A DNA stretch of 64,000 bases from positions 806,001-870,000 of the forward strand of contig NZ_JAIVKN010000001.1 of NCBI RefSeq assembly GCF_020524025.1, written 5' to 3'. A program made the position numbers and the translations under genes. Shown one piece after another: positions 27,697 to 36,351 of this stretch. The stretch's first letter is position 1; each line of letters begins with the position of its first letter. This stretch comes from Halobacillus litoralis (GTDB taxonomy: Bacteria > Bacillota > Bacilli > Bacillales > Halobacillaceae). The notes below the pieces were generated by a model. It did not search any database. It saw only the letters and a program-made list of their open reading frames with translations, and had not been told where the DNA came from.

Positions 27697-28155
27697 ATGA
27701 CATCCATTGATCCTTCTCTATATTTGAAGAATCAATCAACGATAAAGACAGGAAGCAGTACTCTTGGAAAAGATGACTTCCTGAAAATTCTTATGACACA
27801 GATACAAAACCAAAACCCGCTTGACCCCATGAAGGATAAAGAATTTATTTCTCAAATGGCTCAATTTTCAAGCTTGGAACAAATGACAAATATGTCGCAG
27901 GCACTTCAATCGTTTACAGACAACCAAAGTTTACCCCCTTTGATGACCTATAGTGGATTAATCGGCAAGGAAGTTGCCTTTCCCGTCGTAAATCCTGATA
28001 CAGGTATAGTTGAAACGGAGAAGGCGGGAGTGGTTCATGCCGTCAATCAAAAGAATGGCAGAACCTATTTAGAATTAGAATCAGCAGAAATGGTACCGGT
28101 AGAAGATATTGTGAAAGTAAGTGAACTTCCACCAAGTGAAGGAGAAAGAAAGTAG
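27697..28155 (+). CDS. flgD: Flagellar hook assembly protein FlgD
   Basis: FlgD is the hook cap that guides FlgE polymerisation. The 152 residues have the signature LGKDDFLKILMTQIQNQNP followed by LDPMKDKEFISQMAQFSSLEQ. The C-terminus is shorter than the proteobacterial form, as is usual in Bacillaceae. It lies 8 bases after fliK. Confidence 0.96.
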   Translation: MTSIDPSLYLKNQSTIKTGSSTLGKDDFLKILMTQIQNQNPLDPMKDKEFISQMAQFSSLEQMTNMSQALQSFTDNQSLPPLMTYSGLIGKEVAFPVVNPDTGIVETEKAGVVHAVNQKNGRTYLELESAEMVPVEDIVKVSELPPSEGERK

Positions 28156-28164
28156 GAGATTTCG

Positions 28165-28533
28165 ATGGATCCTCGCATCCATTCCTTGCATAGACCACTA
28201 GTGATCCCGGGCAAAAACCACCCGCCACAAGGCAGTAGAGGAGCATCTTTCCAGGAGGTCTTACAAGAGACTCAAGGCATTAAAATCAGCAAACATGCTA
28301 AGAAACGCCTGGTAGATCGGAATATTTCAATATCAGATTCTTCCTGGAGTCAAATTGCTTCTAAGATGAATGAAGCGAAAGAAAAAGGTGTGACAGATTC
28401 TCTGGTAGTTACTAAAGATGCAGCTTTATTGGTGAGCACGAAAAATCAAACCGTAGTTACAGCATTAAGCCGTGAAGAATCAAAAGCTCAAATTTTCACC
28501 AACATTAACGGAACGATTTTTATTAATGACTAG
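28165..28533 (+). CDS. TIGR02530-type flagellar operon protein
   Basis: This 122-residue protein matches the uncharacterised flagellar operon family I know as TIGR02530, found between flgD and flgE in many Bacillota. Visible landmarks are KISKHAKKRLVDRNISIS, VVTKDAALLVSTKNQTVV, and a C-terminal AQIFTNINGTIFIND that resembles a hook-export-associated tail. No enzyme motif is seen. The role in hook assembly is inferred from location only. Confidence 0.75.
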   Translation: MDPRIHSLHRPLVIPGKNHPPQGSRGASFQEVLQETQGIKISKHAKKRLVDRNISISDSSWSQIASKMNEAKEKGVTDSLVVTKDAALLVSTKNQTVVTALSREESKAQIFTNINGTIFIND

Positions 28534-28616
28534 GCTGGACCCTTACCTGGGAGGCCTTAAACCAGCACGGACCGATAGAAGTGACTGGTCAAACTAACAA
28601 AAAAAGGATGTTTTAA

Positions 28617-29555
28617 ATGCTACGTTCACTATATTCAGGCGTTTCTGGAATGAAAGGCTTTCAAACAAAGCTGGATACGATTGGAAACAATATTGCTAAT
28701 GTTAACACCTACGGGTTTAAAAAGGGCCGCGTGACGTTTCAGGATACGATGAGCCAAACGATCTCAAGTGCTCAAGGTCCTGTAACTAATGGTAATGATG
28801 ACGCTAGAGGTGGTTTGAATCCATCACAAGTCGGTCTTGGTTCCCAAATTGGTTCCATTGATACCATTCATACGCAGGGAAATCGTCAGACAACGAATCG
28901 TCCGTTAGATTTAGCGCTTGAAGGGGATGGAATGTTTGTACTTGCTGAATCTGGAACTGCAGGCGTTAACGTAGGTGGAAATATTGCGGACTTGGAAAAG
29001 GTTCAATTGAGTTTTAGTAGAGCAGGAAATTTTTATCTTGATAATGAAGGAGCGATTGTTAATAACAATGGAAAATACGTAGTAGGTGAACCATACACCG
29101 AAGTAGCCGACGGAGACAATACAGCTTCAGGGTCAGCGGGAGCAATTACTATTCCGGAAGATGCACAAAGTTTTAGCATTCAAACAGATGGAACGATTAA
29201 TTATATAAATGCCAATAATGAAGTGAAAGTTGCAGGTAAATTAAAACTTGCAAATTTCTCTAACCCTGGTGGTTTAGAAAAAATAGGTGGTAATGAGTTC
29301 CGTGCCACTCAAAACTCAGGATTCATAAGTGCAAATGGTGAAGCACAAGATGAACTCAATACTTTTAATGATTTATCCAATGCGGGTGAAAATGGAACTG
29401 GTCAAATGGTTTCCGGTGCGCTCGAAATGTCTAACGTAGACCTTGCTGATTCCTTCACAGAAATGATCACATCCCAGCGAGGATTCCAGGCAAATACAAA
29501 AATCATCACCACATCAGATGAAATCTTACAAGAACTTGTTAACCTGAAGCGATAG
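28617..29555 (+). CDS. flgE: Flagellar hook protein FlgE
   Basis: FlgE polymerises into the hook. The 312 residues begin with the axial motif MLRSLYSGVSGMKGFQTKLD followed by GNNIANVNTYGFKKGRVTFQD, contain GNRQTTNRPLDLALEGDGMFV, and end with the FlgE/FlgG C-terminal helix QRGFQANTKIITTSDEILQEL. The family is shared with FlgG. FlgE is preferred because of the flgD-flgE-swrD order. AAAAGGATG precedes ATG 28617. Confidence 0.93.
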   Translation: MLRSLYSGVSGMKGFQTKLDTIGNNIANVNTYGFKKGRVTFQDTMSQTISSAQGPVTNGNDDARGGLNPSQVGLGSQIGSIDTIHTQGNRQTTNRPLDLALEGDGMFVLAESGTAGVNVGGNIADLEKVQLSFSRAGNFYLDNEGAIVNNNGKYVVGEPYTEVADGDNTASGSAGAITIPEDAQSFSIQTDGTINYINANNEVKVAGKLKLANFSNPGGLEKIGGNEFRATQNSGFISANGEAQDELNTFNDLSNAGENGTGQMVSGALEMSNVDLADSFTEMITSQRGFQANTKIITTSDEILQELVNLKR

Positions 29556-29605
29556 CAGGGGGGAGTAACGGAGGGGGGATTTTTTGCACCCCTCTCTACC
29601 AATCT

Positions 29606-29815
29606 ATGATTACATTGACGAAATTAAATGGACAGTCTTTTACATTAAATGCAATCTACATAGAACAGGTTCAATCCAACCCTGATACTACAATCCTGAC
29701 GACATCCGGGAAGCTGCTTCTCGTTCAGGAGACAGAACAAGAAGTGACAGATCTGGTCTTGCGTTTCTACCAGAATATTGGGTTGATCAATGGTGTAAAT
29801 AAGGCAGGTGGGTAA
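29606..29815 (+). CDS. swrD: SwrD / FlbD family swarming motility protein
   Basis: The 69-residue protein starts MITLTKLNGQSFTLNAIYIE and has the FlbD-family pattern SNPDTTILTTSGKLLLVQET. SwrD raises motor power for swarming in B. subtilis. The gene follows flgE after 50 bases that include a GC-rich hairpin (GAGGGG/CCCCTC), and precedes fliL by 5 bases. Confidence 0.9.
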   Translation: MITLTKLNGQSFTLNAIYIEQVQSNPDTTILTTSGKLLLVQETEQEVTDLVLRFYQNIGLINGVNKAGG

Positions 29816-29820
29816 GTTAT

Positions 29821-30237
29821 ATGAACCTATTTAAAATGATGGTCATTACATTGAGCTCGCTTACGATTCTTGGTGTAGCTGCACTATTATTTGTTTTAAA
29901 TATGAATGGGCCAGAAGAACCAAATGGAGCGCGGTCGATTGATGACATTAGAGAATCATCCTTTGTTACAGAAGAAATGACCACCGATTTGATGGATGGC
30001 AGTTATGTGAAAATTCGATTTCGTATTGTGACAGACAGTAAAAAGACAAAGGATGAGCTGGAAAAAAGAGATTTTCAAGTTCAAAATGCACTGATTAAAG
30101 AATTAGCAGTTATGGAGACGGAAGCCTTTCAAACAGGACTGACAGACTTAGAAAAGAAGATGACTATAAGACTGGATCAGCTTATGGAAAGCGGTGAGGT
30201 GACAGACGTCTATACCGTCAACAAAGTCCTGCAATAA
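29821..30237 (+). CDS. fliL: Flagellar basal body-associated protein FliL
   Basis: FliL supports the stator around the basal body. The 138 residues show one N-terminal membrane helix (about 7-27) and an external domain that includes VTEEMTTDLMDGSYVKIRFRI and a C-terminal DLEKKMTIRLDQLMESGEV. Location before fliM fits. Overall sequence is typically weakly conserved for this family. Confidence 0.92.
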   Translation: MNLFKMMVITLSSLTILGVAALLFVLNMNGPEEPNGARSIDDIRESSFVTEEMTTDLMDGSYVKIRFRIVTDSKKTKDELEKRDFQVQNALIKELAVMETEAFQTGLTDLEKKMTIRLDQLMESGEVTDVYTVNKVLQ

Positions 30238-30261
30238 AGAGAAAGAAAGGGGGATGAGGTC

Positions 30262-31263
30262 TTGGCAGAAGAGGTTCTCTCGCAGAATGAGATCGATTCG
30301 TTACTCTCCGCCTTATCAACAGGAGAAATGGACGCCGAAGAATTAAAAAAAGAGGAACAAGAAAAGAAAGTAAGAGTCTATGATTTTAAGAGGGCTCTAA
30401 GGTTTTCAAAGGATCAAATTAGAAGTTTGGCAAGAATTCACGAAAATTTTTCCAGGTTATTGACGACTTATTTTTCTGCCCAGCTTAGAACGTATGTGGA
30501 TATTGAAGTAGCATCGGTCGATCAGCTGCCTTATGAGGAATTTATACGTTCAATCCCTACGATGACGATCTTGAATATATTCAGTGTGCCTCCTCTCAAT
30601 GGGCGGATTTTGTTAGAAGCAAACCCGAACGTTGCGTATGCCATGATGGACAGGGTGCTTGGAGGAAAAGGCAGTGGCGTAAATAAGGTTGAAAGTTTAA
30701 CAGAAATTGAAACTACCATTATTTCACACCTGTTTGAACGTGCACTGGAAAACTATCAGGAAGCATGGGGGTCCATTGTAAACATTGATCCATTGTTAGA
30801 AGAGTTCGAGGTAAATCCTCAGTTTCTACAGATGGTTTCTCCTAATGAGACAGTCGTTGTAGTCTCATTAAACACAACGATTGGTGAAACGTCCGGGATG
30901 ATTAATATTTGTATTCCACACGTCGTTCTTGAACCAATTATACCTAAACTTTCCGTTCATTATTGGATGCAGAAAGAGCAGCCAAAAGATAAGAACCCGG
31001 AAGATGTGGATGCATTAAGTAAGACAATCCAGAAGGCTGAACTGGATATCCGCGCTATTCTGGGGGAGGCGGATATGAGTATAGAGGAGTTTGTCAATCT
31101 CTCAGAAGGGGATGTTATTCGTCTTGATCAGTCGATACAAAAACCGATGATGATGAAAGTAGACGATGAAGACAAATTCTATATACAACCAGGGAAGTCC
31201 AAAAATAAGCTGGCTGTACAAGTTTTAGAAGAATATAAAGGAGGGGCCAAACAAGATGAGTGA
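30262..31263 (+). CDS. fliM: Flagellar motor switch protein FliM
   Basis: FliM is the C-ring subunit that receives CheY-P. The 333 residues begin with the CheY-binding peptide LSQNEIDSLLSAL. A CheC-like middle domain follows, then a C-terminal SpoA domain (IRAILGEADMSIEEFVNLSEG). The start is TTG 30262 with AAAGGGGGA at 30247-30254. Its last 8 bases overlap fliY. Confidence 0.97.
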   Translation: MAEEVLSQNEIDSLLSALSTGEMDAEELKKEEQEKKVRVYDFKRALRFSKDQIRSLARIHENFSRLLTTYFSAQLRTYVDIEVASVDQLPYEEFIRSIPTMTILNIFSVPPLNGRILLEANPNVAYAMMDRVLGGKGSGVNKVESLTEIETTIISHLFERALENYQEAWGSIVNIDPLLEEFEVNPQFLQMVSPNETVVVVSLNTTIGETSGMINICIPHVVLEPIIPKLSVHYWMQKEQPKDKNPEDVDALSKTIQKAELDIRAILGEADMSIEEFVNLSEGDVIRLDQSIQKPMMMKVDDEDKFYIQPGKSKNKLAVQVLEEYKGGAKQDE

Positions 31264-32449
31264 TGAGATGTTATCCCAAGATGAAATTGATGCGCTATTA
31301 AATGGCGGGGGTGACGAAAACAAACTAGAAGAACCCTCTCAAGGAACCAATCAAAATGAACACCTTACTGACTTAGAACAAGACGCTCTGGGGGAGATTG
31401 GGAACATATCGTTTGGAAGCTCAGCGACGGCACTATCTTCCTTATTAAACCAAAAGGTCGAAATTACAACACCTGAAGTTTCTGTTTTAGAAAGATCACA
31501 ACTGCCGGAAGAGTTTCCTAAACCTCATGTTGCGATCGGGGTTACCTATACCCATGGGTTTACCGGAGAAAATGTACTCGTAATAAAAACGAAAGACGCT
31601 GCCATCATTGCTGATCTCATGCTTGGTGGGAGCGGGACAGACCCAGATGACCATTTAAGTGAGATTGCGCTGAGTGCCGTGCAGGAAGCGATGAATCAAA
31701 TGATGGGATCCGCTGCAACAAGCATGTCGACGATATTTAATAAGAAAGTTGATATTTCCCCGCCGGCGATTGATGTGCTCCATTTAGAAGAAGATGAAGG
31801 AGCAGAAGTCATTCCGAAAGATGAAATTCTCGTTGTGGTTTCTTTTCAACTACAAGTAGGAACGCTGATCGATTCGAAAATTATGCAGTTGGTTCCGATT
31901 GGATTTGCCAAAGAACTTGTGGAACAACTGCTTAATCCAGAACAAGAAAAAACAGCGCCTGCACCTACAGACCATAAAGAGGAAAAGAGTGTCAATGTTC
32001 CTGTAGAAAATCACCAGACGAAAGATCAAGCAGTCCCTGCCGCTACTGAAAAACGAGAAATTCAACAGAAAGAGAAAACTCAAACACCACAATATGTAGG
32101 GGGTCCTGAGGGACAGAGCGCTGAAGAAGCAGATGTGCAAAGGGCCGAGTTTCAGAGCTTTGAGCCCGTTCAAATGACATCAGCCGCCCAGAATAACCTG
32201 GATATGCTGATGGACATTCCGCTTAAAGTGACGGTTGAACTAGGGCGCACGAAGCGGACGGTTAAAGAAATTTTGGAGCTCTCCTCAGGTTCTGTCCTGG
32301 AACTGGACAAGTTGGCTGGTGAACCTGTTGATATACATGTAAATGAGAAACTGATGGCTAAAGGGGAAGTGGTCGTCATTGATGAAAACTTCGGGGTCCG
32401 GGTCACAGACATCGTTAGTCCTAAGGAACGCTTAACAAAACTTCGCTAA
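31256..32449 (+). CDS. fliY: Flagellar motor switch phosphatase FliY
   Basis: FliY is the Gram-positive C-ring protein that also dephosphorylates CheY-P. The 397 residues carry an N-terminal FliM-like CheY-binding motif (MLSQDEIDALLNGG). Two CheC-type phosphatase sites follow (ALGEIGNISFGSSATALSS; AVQEAMNQMMGSAATSMS). A charged Gln/Glu-rich linker (about 225-290) leads to the FliN-like SpoA domain (LDMLMDIPLKVTVELGRTKR). It is coupled to fliM by an 8-base overlap. Confidence 0.96.
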   Translation: MSDEMLSQDEIDALLNGGGDENKLEEPSQGTNQNEHLTDLEQDALGEIGNISFGSSATALSSLLNQKVEITTPEVSVLERSQLPEEFPKPHVAIGVTYTHGFTGENVLVIKTKDAAIIADLMLGGSGTDPDDHLSEIALSAVQEAMNQMMGSAATSMSTIFNKKVDISPPAIDVLHLEEDEGAEVIPKDEILVVVSFQLQVGTLIDSKIMQLVPIGFAKELVEQLLNPEQEKTAPAPTDHKEEKSVNVPVENHQTKDQAVPAATEKREIQQKEKTQTPQYVGGPEGQSAEEADVQRAEFQSFEPVQMTSAAQNNLDMLMDIPLKVTVELGRTKRTVKEILELSSGSVLELDKLAGEPVDIHVNEKLMAKGEVVVIDENFGVRVTDIVSPKERLTKLR

Positions 32450-32480
32450 AAATTAAGGGAAATATGAGGAGGAAGAACAA

Positions 32481-32843
32481 ATGGCTGAAAGAATTTTAAT
32501 TGTAGATGATGCAGCATTTATGAGAATGATGGTCAAGGATATTTTGACAAAGAACGGATATGAGATTGCAGGAGAAGCGGAAGATGGAAAGAGAGCGGTT
32601 GAATTGTACAACGATGAACAGCCGGATCTTGTAACGATGGATATTACGATGCCCGAGATGGATGGAATTACAGCCTTGAAAGAAATTAAAGCACAATACC
32701 CGGAAGCAAAAGTCATCATGTGTTCGGCTATGGGACAGCAGGCAATGGTTGTGGATGCGATCCAGGCAGGTGCAAAAGATTTCATTGTTAAACCTTTTCA
32801 GGCTGATCGCGTTATAGAGGCCATCCAAAAAGCATTGAGTTAA
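32481..32843 (+). CDS. cheY: Chemotaxis response regulator CheY
   Basis: CheY-P binds the switch to set rotation direction. The 120-residue single receiver domain has the acidic pair Asp9/Asp10 (IVDDAAFMR), phosphorylation site Asp54 (VTMDITMPEMDG), Ser82 and Lys104 (FIVKPF). GAGGAGGAA precedes ATG 32481. Confidence 0.97.
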   Translation: MAERILIVDDAAFMRMMVKDILTKNGYEIAGEAEDGKRAVELYNDEQPDLVTMDITMPEMDGITALKEIKAQYPEAKVIMCSAMGQQAMVVDAIQAGAKDFIVKPFQADRVIEAIQKALS

Positions 32844-32852
32844 GGTATGCCC

Positions 32853-33518
32853 ATGTTTTCTACAACGAGAGCCGCAGCTATGATCGTCGTCATCGGTATG
32901 TTTATTGGTTTGATGCCCGTCCAAGTGATGGCTCAGCCGAACGTTTCTGAATGTTTGGAGAACCCTCAGCTTGAAGACTGCCCCTCCGTTGATTCTACAG
33001 GTGATGAGCAAGAGTCACCTGTAGAAAGCAAGGGCACGGGAGCTGAGAAAAAGGAAAGCTCATTGGTATGGAATATTATCAAGCTCATTATCGCATTGTT
33101 TTTTGTTGTTGCATTAATTTATGGCCTGCTGAAATTTTTTAATCAAAAAAATAAATTGTTTAACCAGAATAGAACCATGGAAAACCTTGGCGGGATGAAC
33201 CTTGGACCCAATCGTTCCATCCAGGCGGTGCGAATTGGACAGCAGGTGTTTCTTTTAGGTGTAGGAGACACAGTGGAAATGATTACAGAGATTACAGATG
33301 AAACAACCAAAAGTTCTCTCTTGAAGCAGGACCGGGAAGATCAGTTTCAGCCGGCTCAGCAGATGAAAAAATGGATGGAGCAGTGGAAGAAGAGTCAGTC
33401 AACCTCGAGTTCATCGACCGTTCAATTTCAACAGCTGTTTGAAAATCAGCTAAATGATATGAAAAACAAACGGAAGAACGCCGTGAAGGGAAAGAGAGGG
33501 GATCAGGATCATGAATGA
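32853..33518 (+). CDS. fliO: Flagellar biosynthesis protein FliO (FliZ)
   Basis: FliO helps assemble the FliP export-gate ring. About 221 residues: an N-terminal signal peptide (about 5-27, ending VMAQPN), a short external segment with two cysteines (CLENPQLEDC), a membrane helix (about 68-90), then a basic cytoplasmic tail. ATG 32853 has AAGG 7 bases upstream; ATG 32847, only a base after that site, is a less likely start. The stop overlaps fliP by 8 bases. Confidence 0.9.
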   Translation: MFSTTRAAAMIVVIGMFIGLMPVQVMAQPNVSECLENPQLEDCPSVDSTGDEQESPVESKGTGAEKKESSLVWNIIKLIIALFFVVALIYGLLKFFNQKNKLFNQNRTMENLGGMNLGPNRSIQAVRIGQQVFLLGVGDTVEMITEITDETTKSSLLKQDREDQFQPAQQMKKWMEQWKKSQSTSSSSTVQFQQLFENQLNDMKNKRKNAVKGKRGDQDHE

Positions 33519-34176
33519 ATTCATTGATATCTTCTCAAGCTCTGACCCTGAAAGTGTTGCTACATCAGTCAAACTCCTATTGCTGCTGTCCGTTCTTTCA
33601 CTAGCTCCAGGTATATTAATTTTAATGACTAGTTTCACAAGAATATTAATTGTTCTGTCATTTGTGCGGACATCTCTCGCCACCCAGCAGATGCCGCCAA
33701 ATCAAGTGCTTGTTGGAATTGCCCTGTTCTTGACCTTTTTTATTATGGCGCCAACGTTTCAGGAAGTGAACGAAGAGGCCCTGACGCCTTTATTCAATGA
33801 GGAAATTACTCTGGATGAAGCTTATGAAGAGGCGAGCGTTCCAATGAAGGAATTTATGGGCAAGCACACACGCCAGAAAGACCTGGCTTTATTTATGAAC
33901 TACTCAGATATGGAGGCGCCTGAGACGATTCAAGACGTGCCTTTAACAACGCTTGTGCCCGCGTTCGCCATCAGTGAGCTTAAAACAGCCTTTCAAATGG
34001 GATTTATGGTTTTTGTTCCATTCTTAGTCATTGATATGGCCGTGGCCAGTGTCCTGATGTCAATGGGTATGATGATGCTGCCGCCTGTTATGATTTCCCT
34101 GCCGTTTAAAATTCTGCTTTTTGTTCTTGTAGACGGCTGGTACTTAATTACAAAGTCATTATTAGAAGGTTTTTAG
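33511..34176 (+). CDS. fliP: Flagellar export gate protein FliP
   Basis: FliP forms the core of the export gate with FliQ and FliR. The 221 residues have four membrane segments and highly conserved text: APGILILMTSFTRILIVLSF, TSLATQQMPPNQVLVGIALF and GMMMLPPVMISLPFKILLFV. Unlike the E. coli protein it has no cleavable signal sequence before the conserved part. It is coupled to fliO. Confidence 0.98.
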   Translation: MNEFIDIFSSSDPESVATSVKLLLLLSVLSLAPGILILMTSFTRILIVLSFVRTSLATQQMPPNQVLVGIALFLTFFIMAPTFQEVNEEALTPLFNEEITLDEAYEEASVPMKEFMGKHTRQKDLALFMNYSDMEAPETIQDVPLTTLVPAFAISELKTAFQMGFMVFVPFLVIDMAVASVLMSMGMMMLPPVMISLPFKILLFVLVDGWYLITKSLLEGF

Positions 34177-34193
34177 GATAGGGAGAGATTTAG

Positions 34194-34463
34194 ATGAACA
34201 GTAACATGGTCATATCATTTGCAAAAGAGGGAATTTACACCGTTCTCCTGATATCCGGTCCTTTGTTGATTTTGGCATTGGCTGTAGGCTTAATTGTAAG
34301 TATTTTTCAGGCAACTACTCAAATTCAGGAACAGACGCTGGCATTTATTCCGAAGATCGTAGCCGTCATGATCGGTTTGATTGTATTCGGGCCCTGGATG
34401 CTCACAAATATGGTTGAATTTGCTGCAAATGTATTCAGTAACCTTAATATGTTGGTGGGCTGA
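34194..34463 (+). CDS. fliQ: Flagellar export gate protein FliQ
   Basis: The 89-residue, two-helix membrane protein has the family motif ALAVGLIVSIFQATTQIQEQ then TLAFIPKIVAV. It surrounds the FliP ring. It ends 3 bases before fliR. Confidence 0.97.
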   Translation: MNSNMVISFAKEGIYTVLLISGPLLILALAVGLIVSIFQATTQIQEQTLAFIPKIVAVMIGLIVFGPWMLTNMVEFAANVFSNLNMLVG

Positions 34464-34466
34464 TTC

Positions 34467-35243
34467 ATGCTTGAATCGATTAATTTAGCTCACCTGCCTG
34501 CATTTCTGCTGATCTTAGTCAGAGTAACATCCTTTTTTGTCACCCTGCCTCTCTTTTCATATCGGACAGTTCCGACTCAACATAAAGTCGCGTTTAGTTT
34601 CTTTTTGGCTGCGATTATGTATTTTACTATTCCAATCCCAGCCCTGGTCATAAATGCTGAATATTTTCTTCTACTGCTAAAAGAAGCGGCTGTTGGAATC
34701 GGGGTTGGACTTTTAGCTTATATCATTCTAGGAGCTATCCAGATTGCGGGAGGATTTATCGATTTTCAAATGGGTTTTGCTATTGCGAATGTCATTGATC
34801 CTCAAACAGGAGCACAAAGTCCATTAATTGGTCAATACATGTACATCATCACGTTGTTATTTATTTTAGTTATTGATGGTCATCATTTAATTATTGACGG
34901 CGTCTTTTACAGTTATAATTTCATAGCTTTGGATCAGTTTCTTCCATTAAAAGAAGAAGGGTGGATCAATTTTGTTATCCACGCGTTTAATGAAATGTTT
35001 GTGATTGCCTTTTTAATGGCCATCCCTGTTGTAGGGTGTCTCTTTCTCGTTGACATTGCGCTTGGAATCGTGGCGCGGACGGTTCCGCAGCTAAATGTTT
35101 TTGTAGTCGGTTTACCTTTAAAAATTTTCGTGGCGCTGTCTGTATTAGTCATTGCTATGAGCTTTTATATCATGCTGATTCAACATTTATTCGAAACAAT
35201 GCTTGAAACGATGCGTGGATTTATGGAAATACTCGGAGGTTGA
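34467..35243 (+). CDS. fliR: Flagellar export gate protein FliR
   Basis: FliR completes the FliPQR export gate. The 258 residues have about six membrane segments and family text such as FIDFQMGFAIANVIDPQTGA and ARTVPQLNVFVVGLPLKI. It is followed 5 bases later by flhB. Confidence 0.97.
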   Translation: MLESINLAHLPAFLLILVRVTSFFVTLPLFSYRTVPTQHKVAFSFFLAAIMYFTIPIPALVINAEYFLLLLKEAAVGIGVGLLAYIILGAIQIAGGFIDFQMGFAIANVIDPQTGAQSPLIGQYMYIITLLFILVIDGHHLIIDGVFYSYNFIALDQFLPLKEEGWINFVIHAFNEMFVIAFLMAIPVVGCLFLVDIALGIVARTVPQLNVFVVGLPLKIFVALSVLVIAMSFYIMLIQHLFETMLETMRGFMEILGG

Positions 35244-35248
35244 TGTAG

Positions 35249-36334
35249 ATGTTTCATTTAAAACTGGATCTTCAGTATTTTGCAGCCGATGAAAAAACAG
35301 AAAAAGCCACGCCGAAGAAGCGTCAGGATACAAGAAAAAAAGGTCAGGTCCCTAAAAGTCAGGATGTAAATACCGGGGTCTTGTTAATCAGCGTATTTGG
35401 GATCTTGTTTTTACTTGGTGGATATATGAAGGGGAAAATGACTGACATGTACCGGCACGCTTTCACTAATTCCATTCATCAGGATTTAACAGAAGCCCGG
35501 ACTCATCAAATTTTTGTGGAAATGACGATTGAAACGGCTAAAGTCATCGCACCCATTATGGGTGTAGCTGTGGTAGCCGGCATTGCTTCAAACCTGCTCC
35601 AAGTGGGTGTTCTTTTTACAGCAGAACCTTTGAAAGCGGATTTAAAAAAACTGGACCCTGTTAAAGGAGCAAAAAGAATTTTTTCTGCAAGAGCGTTGGT
35701 TGAATTACTCAAGTCCCTATTAAAAATCAGCCTGGTCGGGGTGGTCGCTTTTACAATCATTTGGATAAATAAAGACCAAATGATGATGATGTCCCAGAAA
35801 TCATTGGATGCCGCTCTCTCATTTTTTGGAAGTATCACGATTGTAATGGGATTATCTTCTGCTTTAGCTTTACTTATATTATCGGTTTTAGATTATACAT
35901 ATCAGCGTTACGATCATGAAAAAAACATCCGGATGTCCAAAAAGGATGTGAAGGATGAACATAAGAATATTGAAGGGGACCCGCAGGTTAAGGCGAAAAT
36001 CAAAGAGAAGCAGAGACAGATGTCTGCTTCCCGGATGATGAGCGAAGTTCCTGATGCCGATGTTGTCATTACAAATCCAACGCACTACGCTATAGCTGTT
36101 AAATATGATGAAAGTCAGTCCAACGCCCCCTATGTCGTTGCTAAAGGTGTCGATTTTCTGGCGCTTAAAATTAAAGAAATCGCTAAAGCCAATGATGTGG
36201 TAACGGTAGAGAACCGCCCATTGGCTCGTGCACTTTATCAGCAGTCAGAAATTGACCAGCCCATTGATGAGCAGTTTTATAAAGCGGTAGCTGAAGTGCT
36301 GGCTTATGTATATCAATTGAAAAAGAAAACGTAA
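35249..36334 (+). CDS. flhB: Flagellar export switch protein FlhB
   Basis: FlhB controls the export switch from hook to filament after FliK signals. The 361 residues include an N-terminal EKTEKATPKKRQDTRKKGQV segment, four membrane helices, and the self-cleaving NPTH motif in VVITNPTHYAIAVKYD. Given the enlarged FliK, the FlhB C-terminal domain is the expected partner. No anomaly was seen. Confidence 0.98.
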   Translation: MFHLKLDLQYFAADEKTEKATPKKRQDTRKKGQVPKSQDVNTGVLLISVFGILFLLGGYMKGKMTDMYRHAFTNSIHQDLTEARTHQIFVEMTIETAKVIAPIMGVAVVAGIASNLLQVGVLFTAEPLKADLKKLDPVKGAKRIFSARALVELLKSLLKISLVGVVAFTIIWINKDQMMMMSQKSLDAALSFFGSITIVMGLSSALALLILSVLDYTYQRYDHEKNIRMSKKDVKDEHKNIEGDPQVKAKIKEKQRQMSASRMMSEVPDADVVITNPTHYAIAVKYDESQSNAPYVVAKGVDFLALKIKEIAKANDVVTVENRPLARALYQQSEIDQPIDEQFYKAVAEVLAYVYQLKKKT

Positions 36335-36351
36335 ATGGAAGGAGTACCCAC

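Noticed and set aside
29560-29602. GAGGGG/CCCCTC hairpin between flgE and swrD as a terminator
   Set aside because: The T run is in the loop rather than after the stem, and the downstream operon genes must be transcribed.
32496-33011. Minus-strand open frame of 171 codons opposite cheY and fliO
   Set aside because: His/Cys/Arg-rich antisense composition over an unmistakable receiver domain; not credible as a gene.
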